Assembly: GCA_951799445.1 (NCBI GenBank)
Contig: OX637287.1
Location: 31,762,224-31,826,223 of the forward strand
Direction: 5' to 3'
DNA from: Pseudisothecium myosuroides
Taxonomy: Eukaryota > Streptophyta > Bryopsida > Hypnales > Lembophyllaceae
Length of the DNA: 64,000 bases
Position 1 is the stretch's first letter. Every line of letters begins with the position of its first letter. Positions 47,537 through 59,264 of this stretch are shown in pieces. The notes beneath the pieces were generated by a model. The model had not been told where the DNA came from and did not search any database. It saw nothing but the letters and a program-made list of their open reading frames with translations. The position numbers and the translations under genes are program-made.

Positions 47537-47635
47537 ATGGCCATCACTTTGAAACTGACAGAGTTTAATTTTGCCCTCAGGCTCTGTGTCTGTGAGTCTA
47601 GTCTCGGTGTGGTTGCACATTGCAGGGACTGTTAA
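47537..47635 (+). CDS. upstream ORF of RLK2 (32 codons)
   Basis: ATG at 47537 opens a 32-residue frame (MAITLKLTEF at the start, CRDC at the end) ending TAA at 47633-47635, 42 nt before the RLK2 start. RLK1 has an upstream ORF of the same length with the central LRLCVCESSLGVV identical. Conserved length across the duplicated copies suggests, but does not prove, a translated regulatory peptide. Confidence 0.45.
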   Translation: MAITLKLTEFNFALRLCVCESSLGVVAHCRDC

Positions 47636-47677
47636 TTTGTGAACTCAGAATATATCTGCGTTAAGTCACTTGAGCGC

Positions 47678-50600
47678 ATGCATCCAAACACGATGAGTCA
47701 CTGGTTCGTGCCTCTTGTTCTTGTCTCTTTTACAATGCAATGGGTTCTCGAAGTATTAGCAGTAAATATCCTTGTGGGCACTGACTCAAGTCTTGAGGTG
47801 AATCCCAAACAATACCTCAGAAGCGCAAACGGCCAGTACTCCTTAGTGATGCGGCCCGACTGCAATCTTGTAGTCTATAATGACTCTCAGCCTTTTCTAG
47901 GCACCAATTTCTCAAACCAGACACCTTGCTCCCTCTGGATGCAAGGTGATGGAAACTTCGTCATCTACAATTACTCAGACGCCAATCGAACTCTCACAGC
48001 CAATAATGCACTATATTCTCAACAGGGTGTCACGGGGATAATGGAGGCCCAATCATTTCTGCTTCTTGGAGACGATGGCAGTTCGGCCTTCTACGACTCC
48101 AACGGCTCCCGTATTCAGAAGAACAACCTCTTTGATGCAATTCAAGAATCGTTCCCTAACGTTTCGGGGCTTAACTACTCGGACTTTCATTCGAATGCCG
48201 ACTACTCGGCATGGAAGCCACCGAATAACTCTCTTGCTGATTTTCCATACATGCCGTTAGGTTACTTCCTTTCCGCGGGAGAAAAACTGCAAACCTCGAA
48301 TTTCATATTTACTCTGGAGCTTGGGACGGACTGCAATTTGCAATCCAAAAGTAGTGTTGATGAGCGTCTGTGGGAGTCTGACTCGAGGACAGACAATAGT
48401 GTCTGTCACCTGGCTCTCCAGCCGGATGGTTCCCTTCAAATTCTTGACGTCAACTCGAGAGCCATTCACTGGAGCAGTCCCGGATCTGGCGTCAGTGGTG
48501 TAAATTGGATTTTGAAGGGGAATCCGAACAACGGAGTTTGGAGCATCAGTGACATCACGAACACTAGTAATGTCCTGTGGAAAATCGACCCCGTCCTCCC
48601 GCTCTCGCGTTCAGGGAAGTCGTCTATAACATTAATCTTGAGTGTCCTAGCTGGTGGCGTTGGTGGAGTTATAGTTCTGGCCTTGACCGTCTTGGGGTTG
48701 TATTTCTATACACGAGAAAGTAAGCCTGGTGATTTCTTGAATCCAAAATCTTTGCAGTTCGTTTTCCTTTCTGTCGTCGACTTCTTTACTGGTCAAGTAC
48801 ATTTGCAAAGGAAGGGTTGCACATCATAATTGTAACTACGGGTATTCCTGTTTCATGCATCAGGGTTTCTTGAACCTTCGGAGAAGGCATTTCAGGCGCA
48901 ACTGAGGGCCAAAGGGGGGACGTCCTACGCATTTTCGCAAGCAAAGACAAAACAAGCAACCAAGAACTACGAGAATGTGATTGGGAGCGGGGGATTCGGT
49001 CTGGTGTATAAAGGGAAGTTGTCGGACGGACGAGAGGTGGCAGCCAAAGTGTTGTCAGCGAATTCGCATCAAAGCAAGGAGGAGTTTTTCAATGAGGTAG
49101 TTTCAAAAAACAATATCGGACTTCGTCAATCTTTCTTCAATGCACGAAATTGAATTTGAGTTCAAGTTGCTTGAAAATCCGGTTGACACCTCTAGGTAGA
49201 GAAGTTTTTATGACCTTAGACACAAGGGATCATGAGCATTGTACTTCTGCAGATCGAGCTGCTGTCCATGGTACATCACAAGTACCTGGTGTCTCTGGTT
49301 GGGTTCAGCTGCACTCGCACGCACCAGGTCTTGATCTATGAATTCATGGGTGGCGGAGACCTTCGCCAGCGCTTGCAAGGTGAGTGCAAACCTGTCTCGT
49401 GGCGAGCACTGCATTGACGCCAATTTCATGTTGCTGCACTGAATCTAATCTCGCTGCCAAGCTGACCGACACAGCTCATTTGGTTCGCAGGGCAGAGCAG
49501 TGCCGAGAATCCGTTGAGCTGGCGACAGAGAACCAACATCGTTCTTCAAGTTGCGGAAGGTAAATTACCGAGTTCGCATCATCCTCATTGTGGGTGTCGA
49601 GTTTCTTAGGGTGTCAGTGCATGACTGGTGCTGGTGTGCAAGTTTCCCTGGGTGATGGTCTCTGTCAAACACTGCTCTTGTGCAGGGCTGGAGTACCTGC
49701 ATGATAAATGCTCTCCGCCCATCATCCACCTCGATGTGAAGAGCACCAACATTTTGCTCACCGACCTACTGGTGGCCAAAGTGGCGGATTTCGGACTGTC
49801 GAAACTGAGGCAGGAAAATGCCACTCATGTCACAACGTTGGTGAGAGGCACTCCGGGATATCTTGATCCAGAGTGAGACTTGCAGCTTCTCCAATCCTTT
49901 CGTTTCCTCTTTAAGCTATGTTCTCTGCAAGCTCTCCTTGACACTCTCCAAGTGGAACTAGATTCCATGTTGTCCATCGCACCATCGATCATGGAATCCA
50001 CATTCCCGATGCTGATACAGGCAAGTCTGGTGGTTTCACTTGCGTTGCAGATATCATGAGACAGGGAGGCTAACAGAGAAGAGTGATGTGTACGCATATG
50101 GAGTTGTTTTGATGGAGATTCTCACTGGACGACCCCATATGCACATTGCTCAGAAGGTTAGCTCTCTGGGCTGAAGGTTTTTTCGGTGATAGCTGGTGAT
50201 TAGGCGTGACGCATTTCGGTTGAATAGAGAGGAATTAATGGACTTAGATTCTAAAGAGTCTACATCCCAACTCGAATTTGGACGGTTTAACGAAGTTCTC
50301 AGCAACGTTATTAGCTTCACGCAATGTTTTGGAACAGCAAACACATGAAAATTTTTGAAACATACTGCAGCATACATGCCACGTTTTTCAGTCAGCATGT
50401 TCAGAAATGCCGTTCACTCTGGACATGTTTAGTAGCGATGTTGAAGGTAATTTTTGGAATCACGTTTTAGTATTTTCTACCATTTGCGAAACGTTGCTAC
50501 AAAAGTTACTGTAACTTAGTGTCTGAATTTCTATTAGTGCCTACGTACAGTCCATGAATGCGTGCATATGTTGGCATTGATGGGCAGGTTGGCGAAGCTT

Positions 50601-50824
50601 GGAGAGCGGAACAAATTCCTGGTTTAGCAGATCCTAATTTGAGAGACGATTTCGACAGAGCCGAGCTTGTGAGCTTAGTGAAGTTGGCATTGTGGTGTGC
50701 GAGGAGGAGAAGTGCAGAGAGACCAGTCATGAATCAGGTTGTGCGAAGGTTGCATGAAGGGCTGGGTGGGACATCGGAGACATTCCAAGAGGGAGTTGAG
50801 TTGGGCGACGAACATCAACGTTGA
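47678..50824 (+). CDS. RLK2: bulb-lectin receptor-like Ser/Thr kinase, 7 exons, 666 aa
   Basis: A predicted plasma-membrane receptor. Exons are 47678-48719, 48864-49096, 49253-49379, 49491-49559, 49686-49872, 50051-50156 and 50588-50824. All have GT/AG borders, the phases agree, and the total of 2001 nt ends in TGA. Residues 1-30 form a signal peptide. The ectodomain (about 35-305) has bulb-lectin-type strands (RPDCNLVVY 59-67, QGDGNFVIY 89-97, LQPDGSLQI 247-255), though the mannose-site residues are only partly kept. A membrane helix lies at about 317-343. The kinase has a glycine loop GSGGFG 388-393, Lys409, H505-L506-D507 where HRD is usual, DFG 525-527 and [10 protein letters not shown]. 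The kinase resembles LRR-I/malectin-type kinases rather than typical G-lectin kinases. The ligand is unknown. The last exon could differ in detail. Confidence 0.87.
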
Positions 50825-50963
50825 ACCAGTGGCAATGGGTTCGCAAGATTTGGATCGTGAGATCCAACGAGTCTTCGTCCAGGCTGAGGTTCTAATTCGA
50901 GTGTAGACACCACAAAGTTCCATAGAAATGGCTGCAAGGAAATTCGGAGTGACAAAACATGTA

Positions 50964-51371
50964 CAGTAGAACCTCTCTAAGTCGATCCTCTCTAAGTCAA
51001 TAAACTTCCATAAACCAATCATGTCAGACCGGTCCCGGATTGGGCCACATAACAAAGGTTGTGACTAAAAATGACCCTCCAGAAGTCAATTAACCTCTAC
51101 AAACCAATCTGTCAGACTGGTCCGGGATCGATCAGCTAGCTACAAGAGAAAGGGGTGTTTTCAGTGAGCTTTTAAGTATAGTCCTAGACACATGACTTTA
51201 AGTAATGATCTTTAAGGAGATTTTCAGCAAAATTTTATTTAAAACACATGTGTTTTAAGTAAAATTTTGTTGAAAATCTCCTTAAAAATCATTATTTAAA
51301 ATCATGTGTCTAGGACTATACTTAAAAATTCACTTAAAACACCCCTTTCTCTTGTAGTGGAGGTTATATTG
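50964..51371. mobile_element. pogo/Emigrant-like MITE, 408 bp including a nested CACTA MITE
   Basis: The left end CAGTAGAACCTCTCTAAG resembles the Arabidopsis Emigrant/Lemi1 terminus CAGTAAAACCTCTATAA. The right end, read inward, is CAATATAACCTCC. TA flanks both sides (50962-50963, 51372-51373). Internal near-duplicate units contain CCGGTCCCGG and CTGGTCCGGG, typical of such elements. It starts 140 bp after the RLK2 stop codon and is absent after RLK1. Confidence 0.75.
51138..51359. mobile_element. palindromic CACTA MITE, copy 1 (222 bp)
   Basis: The right terminus is CACTACAAGAGAAAGGGGTG (inward). The left is the same with its first two bases changed. The two arms of about 110 bp are inverted copies with few mismatches meeting at the centre. 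It is nested in the pogo-like element. A second copy lies at 60133-60353. Confidence 0.8.
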
Positions 51372-51373
51372 TA

Positions 51374-52620
51374 TAAGGTAACTGGCAATTAAGGTAGGAG
51401 GCTTGAACCGCGATTCGACATTTTGAACCAAACATGACACAGAGGTACATGTTGCTTTCTTCAATGTATCCAAATGTACAAAGGGTATACATTCTAGGAG
51501 GTGGTCCCTTTTAGAGCCCTATGACATTTCAACTTCAAAATATCATAACTAATTCCACAAAGTTCCAAAAAAATATAAAACAACTTGGATTAGATGCCAC
51601 TTCTTCTTGTCTTTCAAGGAAAGTTTACTGAAAAATATTTCAAGATGTTTTATCCCCCAAAATTTAATTTCAATGCTTAGATGATCGCTTTATGAACCTC
51701 CTACCTTACATAATATTCACTAGTAGTCAAGTGGATTGCCTTTCCTCCAACAGAGTGATGTAGAACACCATTTTATATCATTTCATCTCCGATGATATGA
51801 TCAATGTGGATTATGCCACACCATATCAATAGTTATGTATAAGGACATCAATCCATATGAGACTTGTCAATAGTGTACACAATTAGCAATATTAAACGTT
51901 GTGGTACTTCAAATTTAATCATCTGGAGTACGTATAAAAAAAAACTTTAAAGTTTATCTTTGAAACATTGAGCAAAATACTCATTGAGAACAATGAATTA
52001 GCAACTAACTCTCATAATTTCAAAAGTTAGTTATTTTTTGTACTTAGAGTAGAGAAGATAAGCTCTTTATATACATAAGGGGTGGTAGGAGGTAAAACAA
52101 TCCATGTGGGGTATGTAAATTAGAATTAGTAGGAGCTCAAGTCAAAAACAAGACTTGCATTTAAAGTAGAATTTTAGACTTCATTCAGGCACAATAGAAT
52201 AACTATTTTCAAAAAAATTGAACAAATAAAAAATTATTCTACCATGCCTAAATGTGGTCTTAAATTCTACTCCAAATATAATTTTGACATTTTGACAATG
52301 AGTGGTCAAGTTCTCATCTTCAAATTATCTCATACCCTTTGAGGATTCATGATGGAGACAACGGATTTCAATATAAAAATGATGTCTCCACCTTCCATTT
52401 CTACAAATGCCAAAAAAAAATGCCTTCATTTTACCATCATATCATGTTTTTGATGGCAAATGGTTGAATTGCATTGGCATATTATTCAATGTTTTTTAGA
52501 TTTTTGGCAAACCATCTTTCTTTGCAGCTATTTGTTGATTTGTATGTCTGGTCCTAGAGTTAGTAAAAAAGTGGAGCACACCGTAAATGTAGTACCACTA
52601 TCCTGGCACTGAAGCTTACA
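51374..52620. other. non-coding inserted sequence downstream of RLK2
   Basis: This has no counterpart after RLK1. It contains repeat copy 2 (about 51525-51650, matching 545-660) and otherwise nothing recognisable. Together with the pogo-like element and E6 it forms a 2.7-kb insertion between RLK2 and its conserved downstream block. Confidence 0.6.
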
Positions 52621-52624
52621 TTAA

Positions 52625-53545
52625 CCCCTAAAAGACTAGTCTATTATTTTTAGCAACATAGAAATTTTGAGCAAGTACGTGTGACTAGGGATTTGCATAT
52701 TTTAGGCTGAAATTTTATTAGAAGGTAGGGACAAAGAATTTCTTTCATATGCACTAAATTTCATAACATTTGGAAATACGAGTCAAAAGTTATGGCCAAA
52801 TATGTTGTTTGTTTCTTAATTCGGGTTGTTCAGGCAGATCAGAAAGAATCACTTTTTTCAAAAAAAAAAATTTGAAATTGATTTTCTAGAGTTATATATA
52901 CGTGAAAAGCTTTGAATCATTCCATTTTGATCAATGAGTCAAAAGTTATGAGGAGTTTTTGTTTGCGGGTAGTTATGGATTCTCTACTCCAAAATAAACT
53001 TTGAAGTCCTTTATCTTACTCAATTTTATGTATTTTTGAAAAAAATAAAATCGTAGGATGCAGATTGTTTAATACAACATTGCAACCATTGGATTGACAT
53101 TTTTCAATTTCATAACTAAATTCTTAACAATTTAGTATTTTGAATCATTCTCTACTTCTTTCTACTTACTATTTTTTTCCTATATGTTTTGCAGCTCTAA
53201 ATGATCTGAAAATTTTTAAGCATGTAGCCAACTTGTCTAGGAAAAGAATCCCAAGAAGCACCATCATTTTGGACATTTTTTCATAGAAAAGTGAGCTTGT
53301 GAAGTGCAGCTGTCTTTTCTTTTGCAGGGCTAAAAAAATGATTTCAATGGATTTGAATGCTTTTATCTTGCAATCCACGCTGTGGAAATTTCTAAAACTT
53401 TTACCATGTGTTTTTAAGTCAGCACACTACAAGATCCTATAATTACATGTGTCAAAAAAGTTTTTTTCCAAAAATTTGGTACTTGTATTAAAAATGGCAA
53501 TTTTTGAGAGATTTTGGTGAAAACATAGTCATAGAACTTTAGAGA
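52625..53545 (+). mobile_element. TTAA-flanked piggyBac-type MITE E6 (921 bp)
   Basis: It begins CCCCTAAAAGACTAG and ends CTTTAGAGA, with TTAA on both sides (52621-52624, 53546-53549). The interior follows E1 (9509-10432) in the same orientation almost throughout. It is non-coding. Confidence 0.82.
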
Positions 53546-53624
53546 TTAATGATGTGTAGATGAATTTTGCGGATGAGGACCCTAGAGAGGAAAAGGTTGC
53601 CTCTCTCAAGGCTACTAAATGTTA

Positions 53625-53960
53625 TTTTTCTAATTTCTCCACTTATACTCTGATGGAATGTGTGTTGAGAACAATGTGCATTGCAACCATGTTGACCCCC
53701 AACTGCCTCCAAGATGTTTGTTTCAAAAGAGTGTAGCAGGATGAATAGGTTGACCCTATACTTTCAACTGTGAAGATTCATAGAATATTATGGGCTTTTA
53801 GCTCAAAAAATTACAAATCAAATTGGATTGGATTTCTCTTGAGGTTGGTCATATTACTAAAATAGATAAAAATTGGTTTGAACACCCAGGCATCCACCTA
53901 GTAGGGGCAAAAAACATGACGGTTTGGGGTGCATCATTAGTCAATATTTGAAATGGCCCT
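53625..53960 (+). repeat. segmental duplication block, copy B (downstream part)
   Basis: It matches 29710-30060, the sequence directly behind RLK1. Here it is displaced from RLK2 by the inserted elements at 50964-53620. Confidence 0.8.
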
Positions 53961-56900
53961 CTTAGTTCCAAGGCTCAGGATGTCATGTGGAACAATCTAG
54001 CTACCCCCTCACCCATCTAGTGATCTACCTAACCCCTCCTAATGACCTACTGCCACCTCATAACTTAGAGCCTCCTTCCATGTGAGCATCGGGTGGGTGA
54101 AGTTGACCGAAGATTGGTCAGATGGGAAATCTGTTTTGTTTATAGTTCCCAATGGACCGACTATTCGCCCACCCGATTCTCACATAGAAGTCCGCCCTTA
54201 TTCCATGGTCAATCTACAGACCCCACTCAGTCCCGGTCAACCTTCTCTCTCACTGCAATTGGTCAACCTCCTTTTTTCTACTCTTGGTCCTTGACCACAT
54301 CCCATCCACCTCCACTCATGTGCCAAAAATCAGCCCAACCAGGGCTTTTCCTTTTCCTTTTTTCTTAAAGTGACAAAGTGGCTATATAAAATTTTATTCT
54401 AGTGCTCCAAATTTCATTATTCATCCACATATTAGATAGAAAATATCTCATTAGCACATGTCACATACTATCTATAAATATATTTTCATGTACAGTTTAG
54501 CAATTTCATCTAAGATCTTTCTTTTGATTTAAAGTTTTTTGACTAAAAACTTCACAATTTTTTGTCATTTGTGAGACAAATTATTTTTTTCTAGTGCAAT
54601 TTGGCACTACAAAGCCAAAAAAAAAGCCCTGAGTCCAACCCTTTGTTGGCACAGCCCCTGGACTCTCTCCCCATAGCCGATGTCCGGCTGAAATGAACCA
54701 CCTCGCATCTCCAAACCCAGCTCATGGTCAGGTTTCTTTTCATTTTCATTTTATTTTTTATATAAATTTTTATTTGTTTTTATTTTAATTTTTTTCAAGC
54801 CACTAACCTACAACTCTTGATCACTATTTCCTGAGGGTTGTGAGGCAACCCTGCCATGGCCCCCCCTCTAAATTTAAAAATCCACAACCGTGCGATGAGT
54901 TGAAAATCAAATCCACAAGACCCTTCATTGCCGTGTGATGACTTGAAAAAAATCCGCAAGGTCCTTTGTTGCTGTGTGATGAGAAAAGTGGTTGAAGCCG
55001 TTGAAGCCGAAGTGGCACTTGCAACTTCTCCTCCACTTCATTGTTGATGGCGCCTTGACTGCTGAAGAGTGGTTCGCAGAGTTCATGAACAAGTTCAGAC
55101 GATTGAAGTGTTTTTGAAAATATTGCAAAAAATACTGAATCTTCTTATGCATAATTGATGGTATTCTCAAGATAATGTAGAATCAAGTATTTTAAAATCA
55201 TCTCTCCTCTTTGAAAGAAGTGTTTCACTTGAAAACCTGAAGCAACTCATAAATTAATCTCTACTGTTGTTGATTGGCCTTGCCATGCCATTCAAATTGT
55301 AGGCTTTGCTCTCTCTGTTTCCTGAGCGTTCAATTATGTCATGCTGCTTTTTGCTACTGGCAAATTTGATAATGATGGGCAGGCTGGAGAGGATGGTGAC
55401 ATTGATTGTGGCATGCATTGTGATTGAAGTTGAAGGCATCGAGGAGCGCAAGTAAGTGCTTTTAATAAATTAGAGAAATTTGTTGAATTTTTCCTTATGG
55501 AGGTTTCATCTTTCTTCTACTTCAGTCTTTTTCAATTTAGATTTATGTCAGTTTAGAGGAGGTGTTTGCGGCGAAGCTCAAACTTCTTATTATTGTAAAT
55601 ATTTTATTAAAAAATTTATACAATAATTGAAGAAAAAATAGATTGGATTGAAGCACGAGTGACTTAGAGACATGGAAGCATTATTTATTTCAATTATTTT
55701 TCTTTTAAGGGTCTAATTTTTTTAGTGCTTTTAAGAGTCTAATTTGGTGCTTGCATGTAATCAAAAATTAGACACGCCTGGCTAGGATTTGAATGTGGCT
55801 TTATAGAATTTTGGTTCCTAAATTAAATGCTGGGCGGACAAAGTCCATGGAATTCAAGGTAGTGGTGTACAGTACATTACCAGAGAATCCTTTTCCATCA
55901 AGTATGTATGTGCCGTGGAACCATGGTTCTCTTCCGTGATTCAAAGCTTTCCTTTCCTTTAACGATGGATTTTGGCCTTTTGTTTTTAGAGATATGAGTG
56001 ACAATGTTGCGGATTTTTCTACAATTGGACTCAAGAGAAGACTTGAGAAGAATGGAGAGCACTGAGTGTGATGAAGATTTGTGCACAAAATTTGAGTTGA
56101 GGTTTTCACATTTGGGCTGCAAGTTGCAGTAGATTGCTCAATAGTCTTTAAGTGCAATTATGACCACTAAAATTGAAACATTTTTTGTGTTTGAATTAAT
56201 ATGTATAATGTAATATAAAGAAATGAAAATCATTTCCGACCAATTACAGTGTGCCACGTGTACGAAAGCTATTAATTGACAACTGCCCTACCATTGCATT
56301 TGTACATGGTTTTACACTATTACTTCAAAAAAGGCAGTTACCAACTTTCAACCACTCTAATTTTTAATTGGTGTCTCTTCATTTTCCAATTTCCAATTAG
56401 AATATTTTCTCTCACTAATTTTAGTGGTTGGTTTCTAAAAACCAAAAATTGGTGGTTATCTTTTCAACTTTCAACCTCTGTTATTGTACTGAGTGAGATA
56501 TTTTTCTTTCAATTATAATGACTAATGGCCTTTCAATTTCTATTTTCTAGGCTTGATTTGACTCTTGATTATTTTTTAATTTTCAACTAATGATTTTTTT
56601 CCTGTTCCATCTACTGCTTTCAATTCTAGACTTTTGCTTATCAATTTCAACAAAACTATTTTTTTCTCACCTACTTCTAACTAATTTTGAGACTTATCAA
56701 GGCTCCTTACCAATTATTATTCTTCTCAACTTGCAGAATAGATGGACTACTAATTTTTTTGCCTATCTCACATCCACAATTAAACACATAAAAATTGCCT
56801 TCATTTCTCTAAAATTTGGCTTAGCTTGTGTACAAAAGTTCAAAGTTTTGCCGTCTAAATTCTTTTTTCAACTAACATGAAGGGGAAGAAAAGGTTTTGA

Positions 56901-58386
56901 AACAAGATTGGTACTATGTGAAGTCAAAGTTTTGCTATATTTTTTTCTAAATTAAAAATGTATAACTTGGATAACAATTTTGCAATCAAAGCTCTAGGAG
57001 GAGTTCTCAAAAACTTGGAATTCTATCTAAAGGAGCTCATGCAACAATGGCAACCACAATATAATGGACTCTAGAGAACTTCAACTAACGGCAACGCCAA
57101 AATTTGGTTGGAGACTCTAGGATTAATATTTGACCAATAAGTTCACCAAAAAGCAATACTTGGTTGACTTCAAAATGTACAACATTCAAAACCAAGGTGT
57201 CAAAGCTTGAAGGAACCTCCAGTTCCTTCAAGATTGCACCAATACTAAAAAGATTAATGAAAAGGGCTCCAAGAACACCGTGCAAACACAAAAACAACCA
57301 AAAATTGATTAAACACAAGAATTGAGCTAAAAAACAAACTTCACATTAGAAAAAGGGGGTGGTTTGAAAACAAGAAGAATGTTTTTAAGTACCTTTTTTA
57401 TGGGCACACCTCCCCTCTCTTACCTAGTAGGTAAACTAAGTCTTATAGATTTTTATTTAGATATTTGCGAGTTTCTACTTCTACGCTGGTTCAAAATTCT
57501 AACTTTGGAAGAAAGATTACAAATTACAAACGGATTGTGCCATTGGCTTCATAAGTCCATTTTACTAGTAAGGGTCTTTTTTTTCCTTTTTAATTGTAAA
57601 AAAGATTGCAAAGAGTTAGAGTTAAGTTCAAATAGAAACGATGTAAAATCTAATTTTTGAAGTTTACCTTTTGTAAAAAACTTAACTAGCTCAAGCTCTT
57701 CAGGAGGTGTGGGGAAATTAAAAAATTCCTGCTTCAGCTTCATTCCGATTTTGTATGCTTTGATGTTGAGTAGAGAGAAGTTTGCCTTAATTAATTATGG
57801 AGATCCTAGCTGCAACCAGAAATGGTTCAAGAACAAAAGAAGCTATTGTCGTATACAAATCTTGAATCTCGATTGTTGAATCTTCTAAATCGCCGTGAAA
57901 TTGTTCCCCGTTGGCCTATCATGTCTAAACTCTAAGTTGATTCATGGGTCAAAATAGAGATAAGAAACCACAAGATACAGGATAAGTAGAACCAACAGCA
58001 TATCGTGAAATTACCGTTGGTGAATATGGCTTCTAAAATTTCAAACTCACGGTCATCAACTCAATTCCACCGTAAGAACATAACAAGTCTCGACCATATG
58101 GGTGAAGAATCCTACTCTGTTGCTACAACACAAAATGAAGCTAAGCAATGGCTTAAATTGTTATTGAGCGACATTAAAAAAAAACTAAAACTAATTTTTA
58201 AAATTCTATTTTTAACGCTACTGAAAAATGTATAACCCACGCTGCTTGCAACAACAAAGTTTATAAGCCTCAACACACAAGTCTTTAATGTTTTTTCCAA
58301 CTTCAACTTTTTACTTGAACTTCGATTTATTACCACTGTTTTTTTTAAGAGTCCAAATATGATGAGTAATAGTTTTTTGAAAAGAT
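53961..58386. other. AT-rich stretch without a recognisable gene
   Basis: At about 54879-54995 there are about three degenerate tandem units of roughly 40 bp (AAATCCRCAAG..GTGTGATGA). At about 57060-57600 the order of motifs ('caagaattg', 'acaaacggattgtgccattg') faintly recalls the 23.4-23.8 kb part of giant LTR R, perhaps a very old copy. No protein similarity was recognised. Confidence 0.45.
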
Positions 58387-58960
58387 AACACAATTTTCTA
58401 CTTCTCCTTCAAATCTCAAATCATTTTAATACTCTATCCGATTGAAGGTAGCAGACCTTTCTTCACTTCAATACTCACATCTCACTTATAATAATACTTC
58501 TAAATAGAACAACTGAGAGCTTCATGAAAAACAAACACAATTTTCTATTCTTCCTCCAAATCTCAAATCATTTAACGCTCTATCCAATTTCTATAGATAT
58601 CAGAAGTTTTGGCTCTAGAATTGAAGGCAGCAGACTCTCCTTTACTTCAACATTTACAACTCACTTGTAAAAACTTCAAATAGAACAAATGATAACTTTA
58701 TAAAAAAACTAACAAAATTTCACACGTCTTCTTAAATTTTCATTGTAAACTAAAAATCTATCCATCTTTTATGGTTGGTTAAAGTCTATGCTCCTTCATA
58801 TGAGAGGCAATAGATCTTTTTTCACTCAAACTAGTACAAATTTTGTTTGCCAATATCAATTCAAGCAAAAGAAGATTCTTAAAAACACAGCACCACTAAA
58901 CACAATTCTTCCAATTTTCATTCTAAAAATCTCAATACATAACATACTATGTGTAGTCTA
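58387..58960 (+). repeat. decayed tandem repeat, about three units of 150-190 bp
   Basis: Units share, in order, 'cttcaaatctcaaatcattt', 'ctctatcc', 'ttgaaggnagcaga', 'tttacttcaa' and 'caaatagaacaa'. Unit 1 starts near 58395 and unit 2 near 58545. A weaker third unit starts near 58730. No coding frame continues through the units. Confidence 0.6.
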
Positions 58961-59264
58961 GTTTTTGTCAATCTCACAAAACACCCAGGACTATAGTATA
59001 GGGATTTAATCTCCGTGGAATGATCAAATAGTATAACGTTTCGTGACTGAAGTCACATTTACTAATAGAAATATCTCGAATTCAATTCTATCCCTAAAAT
59101 ATAACTTAACATTCCCTTAATTTTGGATAAATAAGTCACTCTCTCATCCTATGACTACTTTCTGTCTGACGCAAATGGATGCAACAAACAAATATGCAGT
59201 TCCAGTCTTATTCTAATGAGGGAATTTCAAGCAAGAAGCACGCTTAACCGAGGAAAAATATAAT

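Noticed and set aside
58387..58960. CRISPR-like array
   Set aside because: The units are long, decayed direct repeats without regular spacers, in a plant nuclear context.
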